Shown: in pieces, positions 22,545 to 30,597 of the stretch | How positions within the stretch are numbered: the stretch's first letter is position 1 | How the letters are laid out: the number at the start of each line of letters is the position of its first letter | Source: Roseovarius sp. THAF9 | GTDB lineage: Bacteria > Pseudomonadota > Alphaproteobacteria > Rhodobacterales > Rhodobacteraceae | Length of the DNA stretch: 64,000 nt | Direction: 5' to 3' | Assembly (NCBI RefSeq): GCF_009363715.1 | Contig: NZ_CP045404.1 | Coordinates: 1,084,001-1,148,000, forward strand | Notes under the pieces: model-generated | What the model saw: only the letters and a program-made list of their open reading frames with translations | Told to the model about the DNA's origin: nothing | Database searches by the model: none | Made by a program: the position numbers and the translations under genes

Positions 22545-22597
22545 GGGCGGGCCGATCTGCGGCCCGTCCTTTGCGCACTACTTAAGGTGGTGCGCAA
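22545..22597. terminator. Two hairpins downstream of frc
   Basis: A 10-base stem (GGGCGGGCCG/CGGCCCGTCC with one G-T pair, loop ATCTG, 22545-22569) is followed at once by TTGCGCAC/GTGCGCAA with an 11-base loop (22571-22597). They lie 14 bases after the frc stop and probably end its transcript, although no long T-run follows. Confidence 0.6.
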
Positions 22598-22858
22598 GCC
22601 TCGCTCTTTAAGCCTTTATTTCAAAATAATATTTTTTGAAATTCTCGCGCGGATTTGCTTAGTACCCGCAGCTGTGCTTTGGCGTCAGCCAAGAAATCCT
22701 TGCAAACGGTCCAGACATGTTATTTGTTGCCGTAGCGCGCAATTTTATTTCGCGCATCGGTTTCTGTATGCAATTAAATACTATCGCATGCATCGCCGGC
22801 TGATTAGGAGGATCGGCTCAAGTCCGGACATACCGGAAAAATAACTGGGAGGATAACC
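22598..22858 (+). promoter_or_regulatory. AT-rich leader of the tctC gene with an 8-base-arm palindrome
   Basis: This gene-free stretch completes a 328-base gap between frc and the binding-protein gene. It is much richer in A and T than its surroundings. At 22619-22641 TTTCAAAA and TTTTGAAA flank seven A/T bases, forming a perfect palindrome about 220 bases before the tctC start; it is a candidate operator or curved element. The only other clear signal is the ribosome site GGGAGGATAACC before 22859. I see no open reading frame or RNA gene here. Confidence 0.45.
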
Positions 22859-23842
22859 ATGAAAACGTTTAAACTACTCGTTGCGAGCGCATCGGCGCTG
22901 GCGTTGACGGCGCCGGCGGCGCTGGCGGAATGGCAGCCGCGCAAACCGGTCGAGTTCATCATCATGGCCGGCACTGGCGGTGGCGCTGACCAGATCGCGC
23001 GCCTGCTGCAGGGCCTGATCCAGAAAAAGGACCTGAGCCCGCGGCCGTTCATTCCGATCAACAAGCCGGGCGGCTCGGGCGCCGAGGCACTGCGTTACCT
23101 GCAGGACAAGGCCGGCGACAACCACACGGTCATGATGACGCTGAACAGCTTCTACACCACGCCGATCATCCAGGAGGACCTGGGCGTCGACGTGACCGAG
23201 TTCACGCCGATCGGCCTGATGGCGATGGACACGTTCCTGCTGTGGGTCAACACCGACCGCGAGGACATCACCGATCTCGACAGCTTCAACGCGACGGTGT
23301 CCGAGGCGGGCAAGGACTGGAAGGTCGGCGGCACCGGATCGGGGCAGGAAGACAGCGTTCTGACCGCGATGATGGAAGCCGAGTTCGGCTATGATGTGAC
23401 CTACATCCCGTTCCCGGGTGGCGGCACGGTGGCCAAGAACCTGGTGGGCAACCAGATCGACAGCACGGTGAACAACCCCGCCGAGCAGATGGAGTTCTTC
23501 CGCGCGGGCAACACCAAGCCGCTGGTGCAGTTCACCGCCGAACGCATGCCGGCCTTCCCGGACGTGCCGACAGCCAAGGAACTGGGCGTGGAGATCGAGT
23601 ACTACATGCAGCGCTCGGTCAACGGCCCGCCGGACATGGATCCGGAAGCGGTGGAATGGTACACGAACCTGTTCCAGGAGCTGTTCGACAGCGAGGAATG
23701 GCAGGCGTTCTGCAAGTCCGACGGCCTGACCTGCGAAACGATGATGAAGGGCGAAGACCTCGCCACGTTCCACGCTAACCAGAAGGTCGCGCATGAGAAG
23801 CTGATCGAAAAGGTCGGCGCCGCGTCGATTACCGGCGAGTAA
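22859..23842 (+). CDS. Tripartite tricarboxylate transporter substrate-binding protein (TctC/Bug family)
   Basis: This 327-residue exported protein has a signal peptide (MKTFKLLVASASALALT, cleavage after ALA near 23). The Bug/TctC fold shows in PVEFIIMAGTGGGADQIARLLQ, INKPGGSGAEALRYL, the central WKVGGTGSGQEDSVLTAMME and FPGGGTVAKNLVGNQID. Such proteins capture carboxylates in the periplasm for TctAB membrane carriers. No tctA or tctB gene is next to it, so it is an orphan binding protein that would need a carrier encoded elsewhere. Its place after frc makes oxalate or a related dicarboxylate a possible ligand, which is an inference. Confidence 0.88.
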   Translation: MKTFKLLVASASALALTAPAALAEWQPRKPVEFIIMAGTGGGADQIARLLQGLIQKKDLSPRPFIPINKPGGSGAEALRYLQDKAGDNHTVMMTLNSFYTTPIIQEDLGVDVTEFTPIGLMAMDTFLLWVNTDREDITDLDSFNATVSEAGKDWKVGGTGSGQEDSVLTAMMEAEFGYDVTYIPFPGGGTVAKNLVGNQIDSTVNNPAEQMEFFRAGNTKPLVQFTAERMPAFPDVPTAKELGVEIEYYMQRSVNGPPDMDPEAVEWYTNLFQELFDSEEWQAFCKSDGLTCETMMKGEDLATFHANQKVAHEKLIEKVGAASITGE

Positions 23843-23883
23843 AACAAGGGATATCACCGAAAAATTAAAGGTGATTGAAGGTC

Positions 23884-23913
23884 AAGGGCGGCGCAGGCGA
23901 TGCGCCGCCCTTT
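23884..23913 (+). terminator. Rho-independent terminator after tctC
   Basis: AAGGGCGGCGCA and TGCGCCGCCCTT form a perfect 12-base stem around the loop GGCGA, followed by T. It lies 41 bases after the tctC stop and is a strong intrinsic terminator. Confidence 0.9.
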
Positions 23914-24042
23914 CTCGTGTTGGATCAGGTTAACGGTGCGGGATTCTTCGAAAATGGCACGTCGGTATCGCGTCGGTATCACTGGAGGCACCGCGTCGGT
24001 GCGCATTTCAGGATCCGCCCGATTTTACGGAACGCGCGCTGT

Positions 24043-24091
24043 AAAAGTCTTTAGAAGACTTTTGCCAAGACTTTTTCTTCAAAAGTCTTGG
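24043..24091. terminator. Tandem hairpins between converging genes
   Basis: AAAAGTCTT/AAGACTTTT (24043-24063, loop TAG) is followed by CCAAGACTTTT/AAAAGTCTTGG (24065-24091, loop TCTTC). Both stems share the same AAGACTTTT core, as if duplicated. They lie 15 bases past the stop of the minus-strand quinone reductase and probably terminate that transcript. Confidence 0.65.
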
Positions 24092-24106
24092 CCCGTCCGT
24101 CGGGTC

Positions 24107-25090
24107 TCAGGGGCGGAGCAGGATCTTGCCGCGGTGGGTGGCGGACTCCATCAGCTCGTGCGCCTCTGTCGCCTCCTCAAAGGGAAAGACCTTGTGGGTG
24201 TAGGTGCCGACCGTGCCCTCGGCCAGAAGCGGCCAGACTTTTTCCAAGAGATCCTGCGCGACGCGGGTCTTGAACGTGTCGGGACGTGACCGCAGGGTGG
24301 ACCCGGTGTAGGTGAGCCGCTTGAGCATCACAGGCATCAGGTCGATTTCCATCTTCGAGCCGCCGTTGAACGCGAGTTGCACGATGCGGGCATCGGCATG
24401 GGCGGCCTTGATGTTGCGCGCCACGTAATCGCCGCCGATGATGTCGAGGATGAGATTGGCGCCGCCGGCCTCGCGGACGATGGGCACGAAATCCTCTGTC
24501 TTGAAATCGATGGCGCGTTCGGCCCCGAGTTGCGTCACGTAATCGGCGTCATCCTTGCCGGTGCAGGTGGTGAAGACGCGCATATCCAGAGCGCGGCCCA
24601 GTTGGATCGCGGTAGAGCCGATACCGCCGGCGCCGCCATGGACCAAGAGCAGGTCGTTCGGGGCCGGAGGCATGTCGAGAAAGAGGTTGGACCAGACGGT
24701 AAAATAGGTCTCGCAGATTCCGGCCGCGTCGGTTTGGTCCATGCCCTTGGGGATGGGCAGGCAATGGGTGGCGTCGACGGCCACGTATTCGGCATAGCCG
24801 CCGCCATTGGTCAGCCCGCAGATCGCATCACCCACGGCCCAGCCGGTCACGTTGTCGCCCACGGCGGCGACCTGGCCCGAGACCTCGAGCCCCAGAAGGT
24901 CGGAGGCCCCCTTGGGCGGCGGGTAGTGGCCACGACGCTGAACGAGGTCGGGGCCGTTGACGCCCGTGGCGGTGACCTTGATGAGCACCTCGGACGGCGC
25001 GGGTTCGGGGACGGGGCGTTCGCCCATCTCCAGCACCTCGGGTTTGCCGGGTTCGCGCATTTCCACGGTTTTCATCGTCTCGGGCAGCAT
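24107..25090 (-). CDS. NAD(P)H quinone oxidoreductase, zinc-free MDR family (PIG3-like)
   Basis: This 327-residue medium-chain dehydrogenase/reductase has the GroES-like N-terminal half (VNGPDLVQRRGHYPPPKGASDLLGLEVSG) and a Rossmann NADPH site (LLLVHGGAGGIGSTAIQLGRAL). Zinc ligands are absent, as in quinone oxidoreductases of the zeta-crystallin/PIG3 branch. It probably reduces quinones or enones in the cytoplasm. It stands alone on the minus strand, with a 232-base spacer to the divergent MFS gene and tandem hairpins after its stop. Confidence 0.88.
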   Translation of the reverse strand: MLPETMKTVEMREPGKPEVLEMGERPVPEPAPSEVLIKVTATGVNGPDLVQRRGHYPPPKGASDLLGLEVSGQVAAVGDNVTGWAVGDAICGLTNGGGYAEYVAVDATHCLPIPKGMDQTDAAGICETYFTVWSNLFLDMPPAPNDLLLVHGGAGGIGSTAIQLGRALDMRVFTTCTGKDDADYVTQLGAERAIDFKTEDFVPIVREAGGANLILDIIGGDYVARNIKAAHADARIVQLAFNGGSKMEIDLMPVMLKRLTYTGSTLRSRPDTFKTRVAQDLLEKVWPLLAEGTVGTYTHKVFPFEEATEAHELMESATHRGKILLRP

Positions 25091-25322
25091 TGGGATCGTC
25101 CTTTTCTTTTCCTTGTCCCTGAATGTGCATTTCTACCGGGGGGTTTCAACCGGATTGGCAGGGTCGGTGCCGCTGCCGACGCGGCAGGGGAAGGCCGGTT
25201 CGGTCGTGACCCTTAGAAGATCGATGCACGTGGCATTGCGTGGGTCTCTTCTGCGCCGCGTCAGAATTAGAGGAACGTAACGACAGCCCATCTGTTCTAA
25301 GACCAGAGATCGGAGGACGGAT

Positions 25323-26501
25323 TTGCAGACGCTGACGCGTATCGCCTCGGCCGGTTCGGCGGCCACTGCCATCGCCTTTGGGCCGGCGCGGGTGGGCTTT
25401 GGCCTGTTCTTGCCGCAGTTTCGCGAGACGTTCTCGATCTCGACCGGTATGGCAGGCCTGATCTCGAGCCTGGGCTTTGCCGCATTTCTGATCAGCCTTG
25501 GCTGTTCCTACAAATTGATTGCGCTGGCGGGGCCGCGCGTGCCTGTCATCTGCGGCATGGTTTTTGCCACGGTCGGCCTGACAACGGTAGCACTGGCCCC
25601 GGATGCCATCGTGCTTGCCGTCGGTGTATCGCTTGCCAGTGCCAGCGCCGGTTTTTCCTGGACGCCGTTCAACAACGCGGCGCAACGGGTTTTGTATGAA
25701 CGTGACCGGCCTGAGGCCCTGGCGGCCATCAGCTCTGGCACCGCGGTGGGGGTGCTGCTGGCGGGCGGTCTGGCGTTGCTGGTCGCCCTGTCGGGCTTTG
25801 GATGGCGGGTCGTCTGGACGGTTTTCGCCGTCGGTGCGGGGGCTGCGACGCTTGCCAACATCTTTGCTCTGTCCGACACGGTAGAGCCTGCGGGCAAGTT
25901 GCCCGCGCGAAAGTGGCACGAGCTTTTCACGCGCTCGGCGATACCGCTTTACGGGGTTGCTCTGTGCTTCGGTCTGACGAATGGCATATACGTGACCTTC
26001 GCTGCAGACCGGGTGGCCGAGCAGGGCGGACTTGCCGGCCTGCCGTCGGCGGGCAGCGGGGCAATCGTTTTCTGTGCCTACGGTGCGTTCGGGCTGCTTG
26101 GACTTTTGACGGCGCGGATCAAATCCGTGATTGGCCTGACCTGGCTTTTGCGCGCGCTGTCGATCAGTACAGCGCTATCGCTTGCGCTGCTCGCCTGGGT
26201 GCCGACATCGTGGGCCGGCGTGATCGTCTCGGCAGGCTTGCAGGGGATATTCGTGATGATGATCAGCGCGGTCCTGTCGTTCTGGTCGGAGGAACTCTTT
26301 CCCGACCTGCCTTCGCTAAGCTTTACCGCGGCGCTGTTGATCACCGCCGTGGGCAACATATTGGGGCCCGCCGTGGCGGGCTGGGCATCTTCGGCCTTTG
26401 GCGCGGTGCCGATGTTTCTGGCCACGGCGGCGCTGGCGTTCGGCACGGCGCTGCTGCTAAGACGGAATGCCATCCGCGAAAAGGCGACGACAGAGTCGTA
26501 G
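25323..26501 (+). CDS. Major facilitator superfamily transporter
   Basis: This 392-residue integral membrane protein has about 12 predicted spans in two halves. The loop after helix 2 (GCSYKLIALAGPRVPVICGMVF) and the central charged loop (PAGKLPARKWHELFTR) fit an MFS carrier, perhaps of the YbfB or cyanate-permease-like branch. It starts at a TTG (25323) preceded by GGAGGACGG; no ATG lies near. The substrate cannot be told from the sequence. The divergent neighbour is a quinone reductase, but no shared operator was recognised. Confidence 0.8.
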   Translation: MQTLTRIASAGSAATAIAFGPARVGFGLFLPQFRETFSISTGMAGLISSLGFAAFLISLGCSYKLIALAGPRVPVICGMVFATVGLTTVALAPDAIVLAVGVSLASASAGFSWTPFNNAAQRVLYERDRPEALAAISSGTAVGVLLAGGLALLVALSGFGWRVVWTVFAVGAGAATLANIFALSDTVEPAGKLPARKWHELFTRSAIPLYGVALCFGLTNGIYVTFAADRVAEQGGLAGLPSAGSGAIVFCAYGAFGLLGLLTARIKSVIGLTWLLRALSISTALSLALLAWVPTSWAGVIVSAGLQGIFVMMISAVLSFWSEELFPDLPSLSFTAALLITAVGNILGPAVAGWASSAFGAVPMFLATAALAFGTALLLRRNAIREKATTES

Positions 26502-26543
26502 AATACATTGAGATGTCGCCGCAAAAAGAGCGGGTTCGTTCGG

Positions 26544-27287
26544 TTAACCGAGTTCTGACAAATCGACGTCGGGCAGGCTGTCGAGCGCGTTTTTCAGGGC
26601 CTCGCCCCAGCCCTCGGAGACGGCCTGGAAATAAGGACTGTCGGCCTCGATCCGGCCGGTCTGGCCGATCGTCAGGCTATCGGTTTCGTAGATGTGGTAA
26701 TCGAAGGGCGCGCCCACGGTCAGGTTGGCCTTGAGCGTGGAGTCGAAGCTGACAAGCAGGAGCTTCATCGCCGCTTCGAAACCGAGCGCGGGGTCGAAGG
26801 CGCGCACGAGGATGGGGCGGCCGTACTTGGTTTCGCCCATCTGGAAGAAGGGCGTGTCGTCGCCGGCCTCGATGAAATTGCCCTCGGGGTAGATCAGGAA
26901 GAGGCGCGGCGGGCTGCCGGCGATCTGGCCGCCCAGCATGATGGTGGCGTTGAACGTGCCTTCGGCGCGCTGGCCGGATTCGCCGGTGCGCTCGATCACC
27001 TCGCGAAGGGTGTCGGCGACCATGCGCGCGGCCTGAAACAGCGAGGGCACGCCCAGCAGGGACGGCGTGCGGTCACCGGGGGACTTGGCGCGCTCGTCCA
27101 GCAGGCTGATGACGGATTGCGTGGTGGCGAGGTTGCCTGCGGACAGTAGCGTGATCATCCGCTCGCCGGGGTTTTCCCAGCTTGTGAGCTTCTTGAAGGT
27201 CGAGATGTTGTCCAGCCCGGCATTGGTGCGAGTGTCGGACATGAACACGAGGCCCCGGTCGAGAACCATTCCCACGCAATATGTCAT
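26544..27287 (-). CDS. Anbu, proteasome-type (HslV-like) protease
   Basis: Anbu is a bacterial proteasome-beta-fold peptidase that forms open ring-like assemblies. The 247-residue protein begins MTYCVGM, so Thr2 becomes the N-terminal nucleophile after removal of Met. An aspartate in SDTRTNAGLDNIS and a lysine in FKKL sit at the proteasome active-site positions, and the later SAGNLATTQ segment is typical. It is the last gene of a four-gene minus-strand operon with an ATP-grasp, an alpha-E and a transglutaminase-like protein, the conserved Anbu gene neighbourhood. Its natural substrates are unknown. Confidence 0.92.
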   Translation of the reverse strand: MTYCVGMVLDRGLVFMSDTRTNAGLDNISTFKKLTSWENPGERMITLLSAGNLATTQSVISLLDERAKSPGDRTPSLLGVPSLFQAARMVADTLREVIERTGESGQRAEGTFNATIMLGGQIAGSPPRLFLIYPEGNFIEAGDDTPFFQMGETKYGRPILVRAFDPALGFEAAMKLLLVSFDSTLKANLTVGAPFDYHIYETDSLTIGQTGRIEADSPYFQAVSEGWGEALKNALDSLPDVDLSELG

Positions 27288-27299
27288 GCCCGTCCTTCG

Positions 27300-28097
27300 C
27301 TATTGTTGGGTGACGTCGATCTCGACCTCGAGACGTTCCTCGGGCCCGCCGATTCTGGTGCCTGTGATGGGCGCAGCATCGGCGTAATCGAGGCCCGTTG
27401 CAACGCGGACGTAGCGTGTGTCGGGCGAAATTCCGTTGGATATGTCGAAGCCGACCCAGCCGAGCGCGTCGACATGCGCCTCGGCCCAGGCGTGCATCGC
27501 CTCCTGCGCGGTGCGGTCGTCGAGCATCAGGTAGCCCGAGACGTAGCGGGCGGGAAAGCCCATCGCGCGGGCGCAGGCCAGAAAGATATGAGTGTGGTCC
27601 TGGCAGACGCCCTTGCCGTGGCTGATCGCTTCCTCGGCGGACCAGCTGGGCTCGGACGCGCCGACCTGAAAGGCCACGCTGTCGCGGATCGTCTGGCTGA
27701 GCGCGTGCAGGCGATCGAGCGGGTCGGGCTCGTCGACCTTGCGGATGAGGGCGCGGGCGCCGGATTTGGCTTCGGTCCGCTTGGTGGGCTGTTCATAGAG
27801 CCAGAGCGGCGCGGGGCCGAGGTGCCGTCCGATCACGCCGCTGACATCTTCGAGCACGACCTCGCCCTCGCTGCTGACGGTGAGCTCGGACGTGTCGCGG
27901 TCGAAGCTGATCAGTTCGACCGCGTTGTTGTGGTGGTCGTGAAAGTCGAGCTCCTTGCGACCGTTTTCCACCCCGGTTGTCCAGTTCAGGACCTGTTGGG
28001 ATCGCGTGGTCTTGGGCGTTTTGCGCAACTGCTGCAAGCCGTAGGTCACGGGGCCGGAAAAGTGGTAGCGGGTGATGTGCTTGATATGCAGGTGCAT
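27300..28097 (-). CDS. Transglutaminase-like cysteine peptidase of the Anbu operon
   Basis: This 265-residue cytoplasmic protein has an N-terminal bacterial transglutaminase-associated domain (about 1-100) and a transglutaminase-like core. The catalytic triad is visible as Cys in GKGVCQDHTHIFLACARAMG, His in MHAWAEAH and Asp in WVGFDISNG. In this operon type it probably hydrolyses or transfers amide or isopeptide bonds on a peptide made by the partner ATP-grasp enzyme, but this is an inference. It starts nine bases after the alpha-E stop and ends 12 bases before the Anbu start. Confidence 0.9.
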   Translation of the reverse strand: MHLHIKHITRYHFSGPVTYGLQQLRKTPKTTRSQQVLNWTTGVENGRKELDFHDHHNNAVELISFDRDTSELTVSSEGEVVLEDVSGVIGRHLGPAPLWLYEQPTKRTEAKSGARALIRKVDEPDPLDRLHALSQTIRDSVAFQVGASEPSWSAEEAISHGKGVCQDHTHIFLACARAMGFPARYVSGYLMLDDRTAQEAMHAWAEAHVDALGWVGFDISNGISPDTRYVRVATGLDYADAAPITGTRIGGPEERLEVEIDVTQQ

Positions 28098-28106
28098 GGG
28101 TGTGGG

Positions 28107-29048
28107 TCACTCGTAGAAGCGGTATTCGCGTTCAATCTCCTGCGCGAGGTCGGCGAGGAGGGCGATGATCTCGGTGATGAATTCGTGCAGACCGTAGTCG
28201 AAGATCGCGTCGACCTCGTGGGCGAGGTACTTGCGGTTGATGAAGTCGAGCTTCTTCATGGCCTCAGAAGGATGCGCGTTGCCGGCATTGAGGCTGCGCA
28301 GGTTTTCCTGAAGCTGGGCGGCGCAGAAGGCGAGGCTGCGGGGTAGGCGCTGGTCAAGGATCAGGAAATGGGTGATGTCGCGAGGGCCAGAGTCGGCGCC
28401 GTATTCCATGCGGAAGCCGCCGCGCGCCGCGACCGAGCGCAGGATGGTTTCCCATTGCACGTTGTCGAGCGCCGAGCCCACGGCGCGGGCCGACGGCAGC
28501 AGGACATAGTATTTCACGTCGAGGATGCGCGCGGTGTTGTCGGCGCGTTCGAGGAAGGTGCCAAGCCGGGCGAAATCATAGCGTTCGCCGCGCAGCATGG
28601 TGCCGTGGGTCATGCCGCGCACCAGGGATGTATGCTGGCGCAGGGTGCGCAGGCAGCCGGGCAGGTCGCGTTCAGCCACTTGGCGGGCAAGGTTTTCCTG
28701 GGCGTACATGTACGCGCTGTTGATCGCCTCCCACATGTCGCCGGTGAGGGCGGTGCGCACGAGCCGCGCGTTCTGGCGCGCGGCGCAGATGCAGGAATAG
28801 ACGGATGACCCGTTGTTGCGATCGCGCAGAAGCCAGTTGATCGCGGCTTCCTTGGTGACCTCGCCCTTGGCCGCCTCGAAAGCGGGCCAGACGCCGGCGG
28901 ATTGCAGGACCGAGCGCCACTCCGCCGCGCTGTCGCCCATGCGGGTCAGCGCGATGCGCTGGCCGGTCTCGATCAGGCGAGCGGTGTTTTCGGCCCGTTC
29001 GAGGTAGCGGAAGAGCCAGAAGAGGCCGTTTGCGGTTTTGCCTAGCAT
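28107..29048 (-). CDS. Alpha-E domain protein (COG2307 type)
   Basis: This 313-residue, mostly helical protein begins MLGKTANGLFWLFRYLERAENTARLIE, the signature of alpha-E domain proteins. The later RYDFARLGTFLERADNTARILDVKYY is a second conserved block that mirrors the first. The domain has no proven catalytic activity and always travels with circularly permuted ATP-grasp and transglutaminase-like partners. Here it starts four bases after the ATP-grasp stop. A scaffold or substrate-presenting role in peptide synthesis is the current idea for the family. Confidence 0.9.
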   Translation of the reverse strand: MLGKTANGLFWLFRYLERAENTARLIETGQRIALTRMGDSAAEWRSVLQSAGVWPAFEAAKGEVTKEAAINWLLRDRNNGSSVYSCICAARQNARLVRTALTGDMWEAINSAYMYAQENLARQVAERDLPGCLRTLRQHTSLVRGMTHGTMLRGERYDFARLGTFLERADNTARILDVKYYVLLPSARAVGSALDNVQWETILRSVAARGGFRMEYGADSGPRDITHFLILDQRLPRSLAFCAAQLQENLRSLNAGNAHPSEAMKKLDFINRKYLAHEVDAIFDYGLHEFITEIIALLADLAQEIEREYRFYE

Positions 29049-29052
29049 CGCA

Positions 29053-30477
29053 TCAGTCCTCCAGCACCCAGGTGTCCTTGGTGCCGCCGCCCTGCGACGA
29101 GTTCACCACCAGCGAGCCTTTCTTGAGCGCGACGCGCGTCAGCCCGCCGGGGGTGATCTGGATGCCGTCGGGATTGACCAGCACGAAGGGGCGCAGGTCC
29201 ACGTGGCGCGGGCTGAGGCCCTTGTTCGTGAAAGTGGGAACGGTCGACAGGCTGAGCGTGGGCTGGGCGATGTAGTTCGAGGGCTTGGCGTCGAGCTTTT
29301 TCGCGAAGTCGGCGATTTCCTTTTTCGACGCGGCGGGGCCGACGAGCATGCCGTAGCCGCCGGAGCCGTGGACCTCTTTCACCACCAGTTCGGCGAGGTG
29401 TTCGCGGACATAGGCGTGGTCGTCGGCTTCGGAGCAGCGCCAGGTGGGCACGTTGGGCAACAAGGGCTGTTCGCCGGTGTAGAACTCGACGATGTCGGGC
29501 ATGTAGGAATAGATCGCCTTGTCGTCGGCGATGCCGGTGCCCGGCGCATTGGCGATGGTGATGCCACCGGCGCGGTAGACATCCATGATGCCCGCCACAC
29601 CCAGTTGGCTGTCGGGGTTGAAATTGAGCGGGTCGAGAAAGTCGTCATCGACGCGGCGGTAGAGCACGTCGATGGGGGTGTAGCCGCGGGTGGTGCGCAT
29701 GGCGACGCGGCCATCGACCACGCGCAGGTCGTGGCCCTCGACAAGGTCGACGCCCATCTGGTCGGCCAGAAAGGCGTGTTCGAAATAGGCGGAGTTGTAG
29801 ATGCCCGGTGTCAGCACGGCCACCACGGGCGCGTCCTTGGTGCCCGCGGGGGCGCAGGCGGCGAGCGAGCGGCGCAGGTTGGTGGGATAGTTCTGCACCG
29901 GCTGGACGCGGTTGCGCGAAAACAGCTCGGGGAACATCTGGAGCATGGTTTCGCGGTTTTCCAGCATGTAGCTGACACCCGAGGGGGTGCGGGCGTTGTC
30001 CTCGAGCACGAAGAACTCGCCCGGGCCGGTGCGGACCACGTCGATTCCGACGATATGGGTGTAGACGCTGCCGGGCGGTTCGACCCCGATCATGTGGGGC
30101 AGGAAGGCGTCGTTCTTGGCGATCATCTCGGCGGGCAGACGCCCGGCCTTCACGATTTCCTGCTTGTGGTAGATGTCGTGCAGGAAGGCATTGATCGCGC
30201 GCACGCGCTGTTCGATGCCGCGCGACAGCTTGAACCATTCATTGCCCGACAGGATGCGCGGGATGATGTCGAAGGGGATCAGCCGTTCCTCGGCCTCGGC
30301 GCGGCCATAGACGTTGAAGGTGATGCCGGTGAGACGGAAAAGGTCCTCGCATTCGCGCTGCTTGGCACGCAGGCGGGCGGGGTCCTCGGACTCGAACCAG
30401 TCATGGAAACTGGCATAGGGGTCGCGCAGGGCCTGAGTGGTGCCCCACATTTCGTCGAAGAAAGGATCTGATGCCAT
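29053..30477 (-). CDS. Circularly permuted ATP-grasp protein (COG2308 type)
   Basis: This 474-residue protein belongs to the circularly permuted ATP-grasp family, which is predicted to form amide bonds with ATP. Recognisable blocks are FDEMWGTTQALRDPYASFHDW at the N-terminus, FEHAFLADQMGVDLVEGHDLRV, and LVVKEVHGSGGYGMLVGP. The ATG at 30477 is preferred because GGAGG lies eight bases before it; a GTG two codons upstream at 30483 overlaps the ribosome site. It is the first gene of the Anbu operon and presumably makes the peptide on which the partners act. Confidence 0.9.
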   Translation of the reverse strand: MASDPFFDEMWGTTQALRDPYASFHDWFESEDPARLRAKQRECEDLFRLTGITFNVYGRAEAEERLIPFDIIPRILSGNEWFKLSRGIEQRVRAINAFLHDIYHKQEIVKAGRLPAEMIAKNDAFLPHMIGVEPPGSVYTHIVGIDVVRTGPGEFFVLEDNARTPSGVSYMLENRETMLQMFPELFSRNRVQPVQNYPTNLRRSLAACAPAGTKDAPVVAVLTPGIYNSAYFEHAFLADQMGVDLVEGHDLRVVDGRVAMRTTRGYTPIDVLYRRVDDDFLDPLNFNPDSQLGVAGIMDVYRAGGITIANAPGTGIADDKAIYSYMPDIVEFYTGEQPLLPNVPTWRCSEADDHAYVREHLAELVVKEVHGSGGYGMLVGPAASKKEIADFAKKLDAKPSNYIAQPTLSLSTVPTFTNKGLSPRHVDLRPFVLVNPDGIQITPGGLTRVALKKGSLVVNSSQGGGTKDTWVLED

Positions 30478-30597
30478 GTTCACCTCCGGCGTTTCATAGA
30501 AGCAGGCAGGCGCGAAGCTGGCAAGATAGTGCGTTGCCGGGCGCTGAGTGCATTGGGCTAAGGCGCCGGAACTGCTGGATTTTTGTGCAGGGCCTTA

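Noticed and set aside
23960..24000. Short direct repeat CGTCGGTATC (two copies and a partial third)
   Set aside because: The copies are few, only 10 bases long and one base apart. They do not look like a CRISPR or attachment site.
29038..30471. 477-codon plus-strand open frame opposite the ATP-grasp gene
   Set aside because: It has shadow composition rich in Val, Gly, Asp and His, and the opposite protein is clearly a circularly permuted ATP-grasp.
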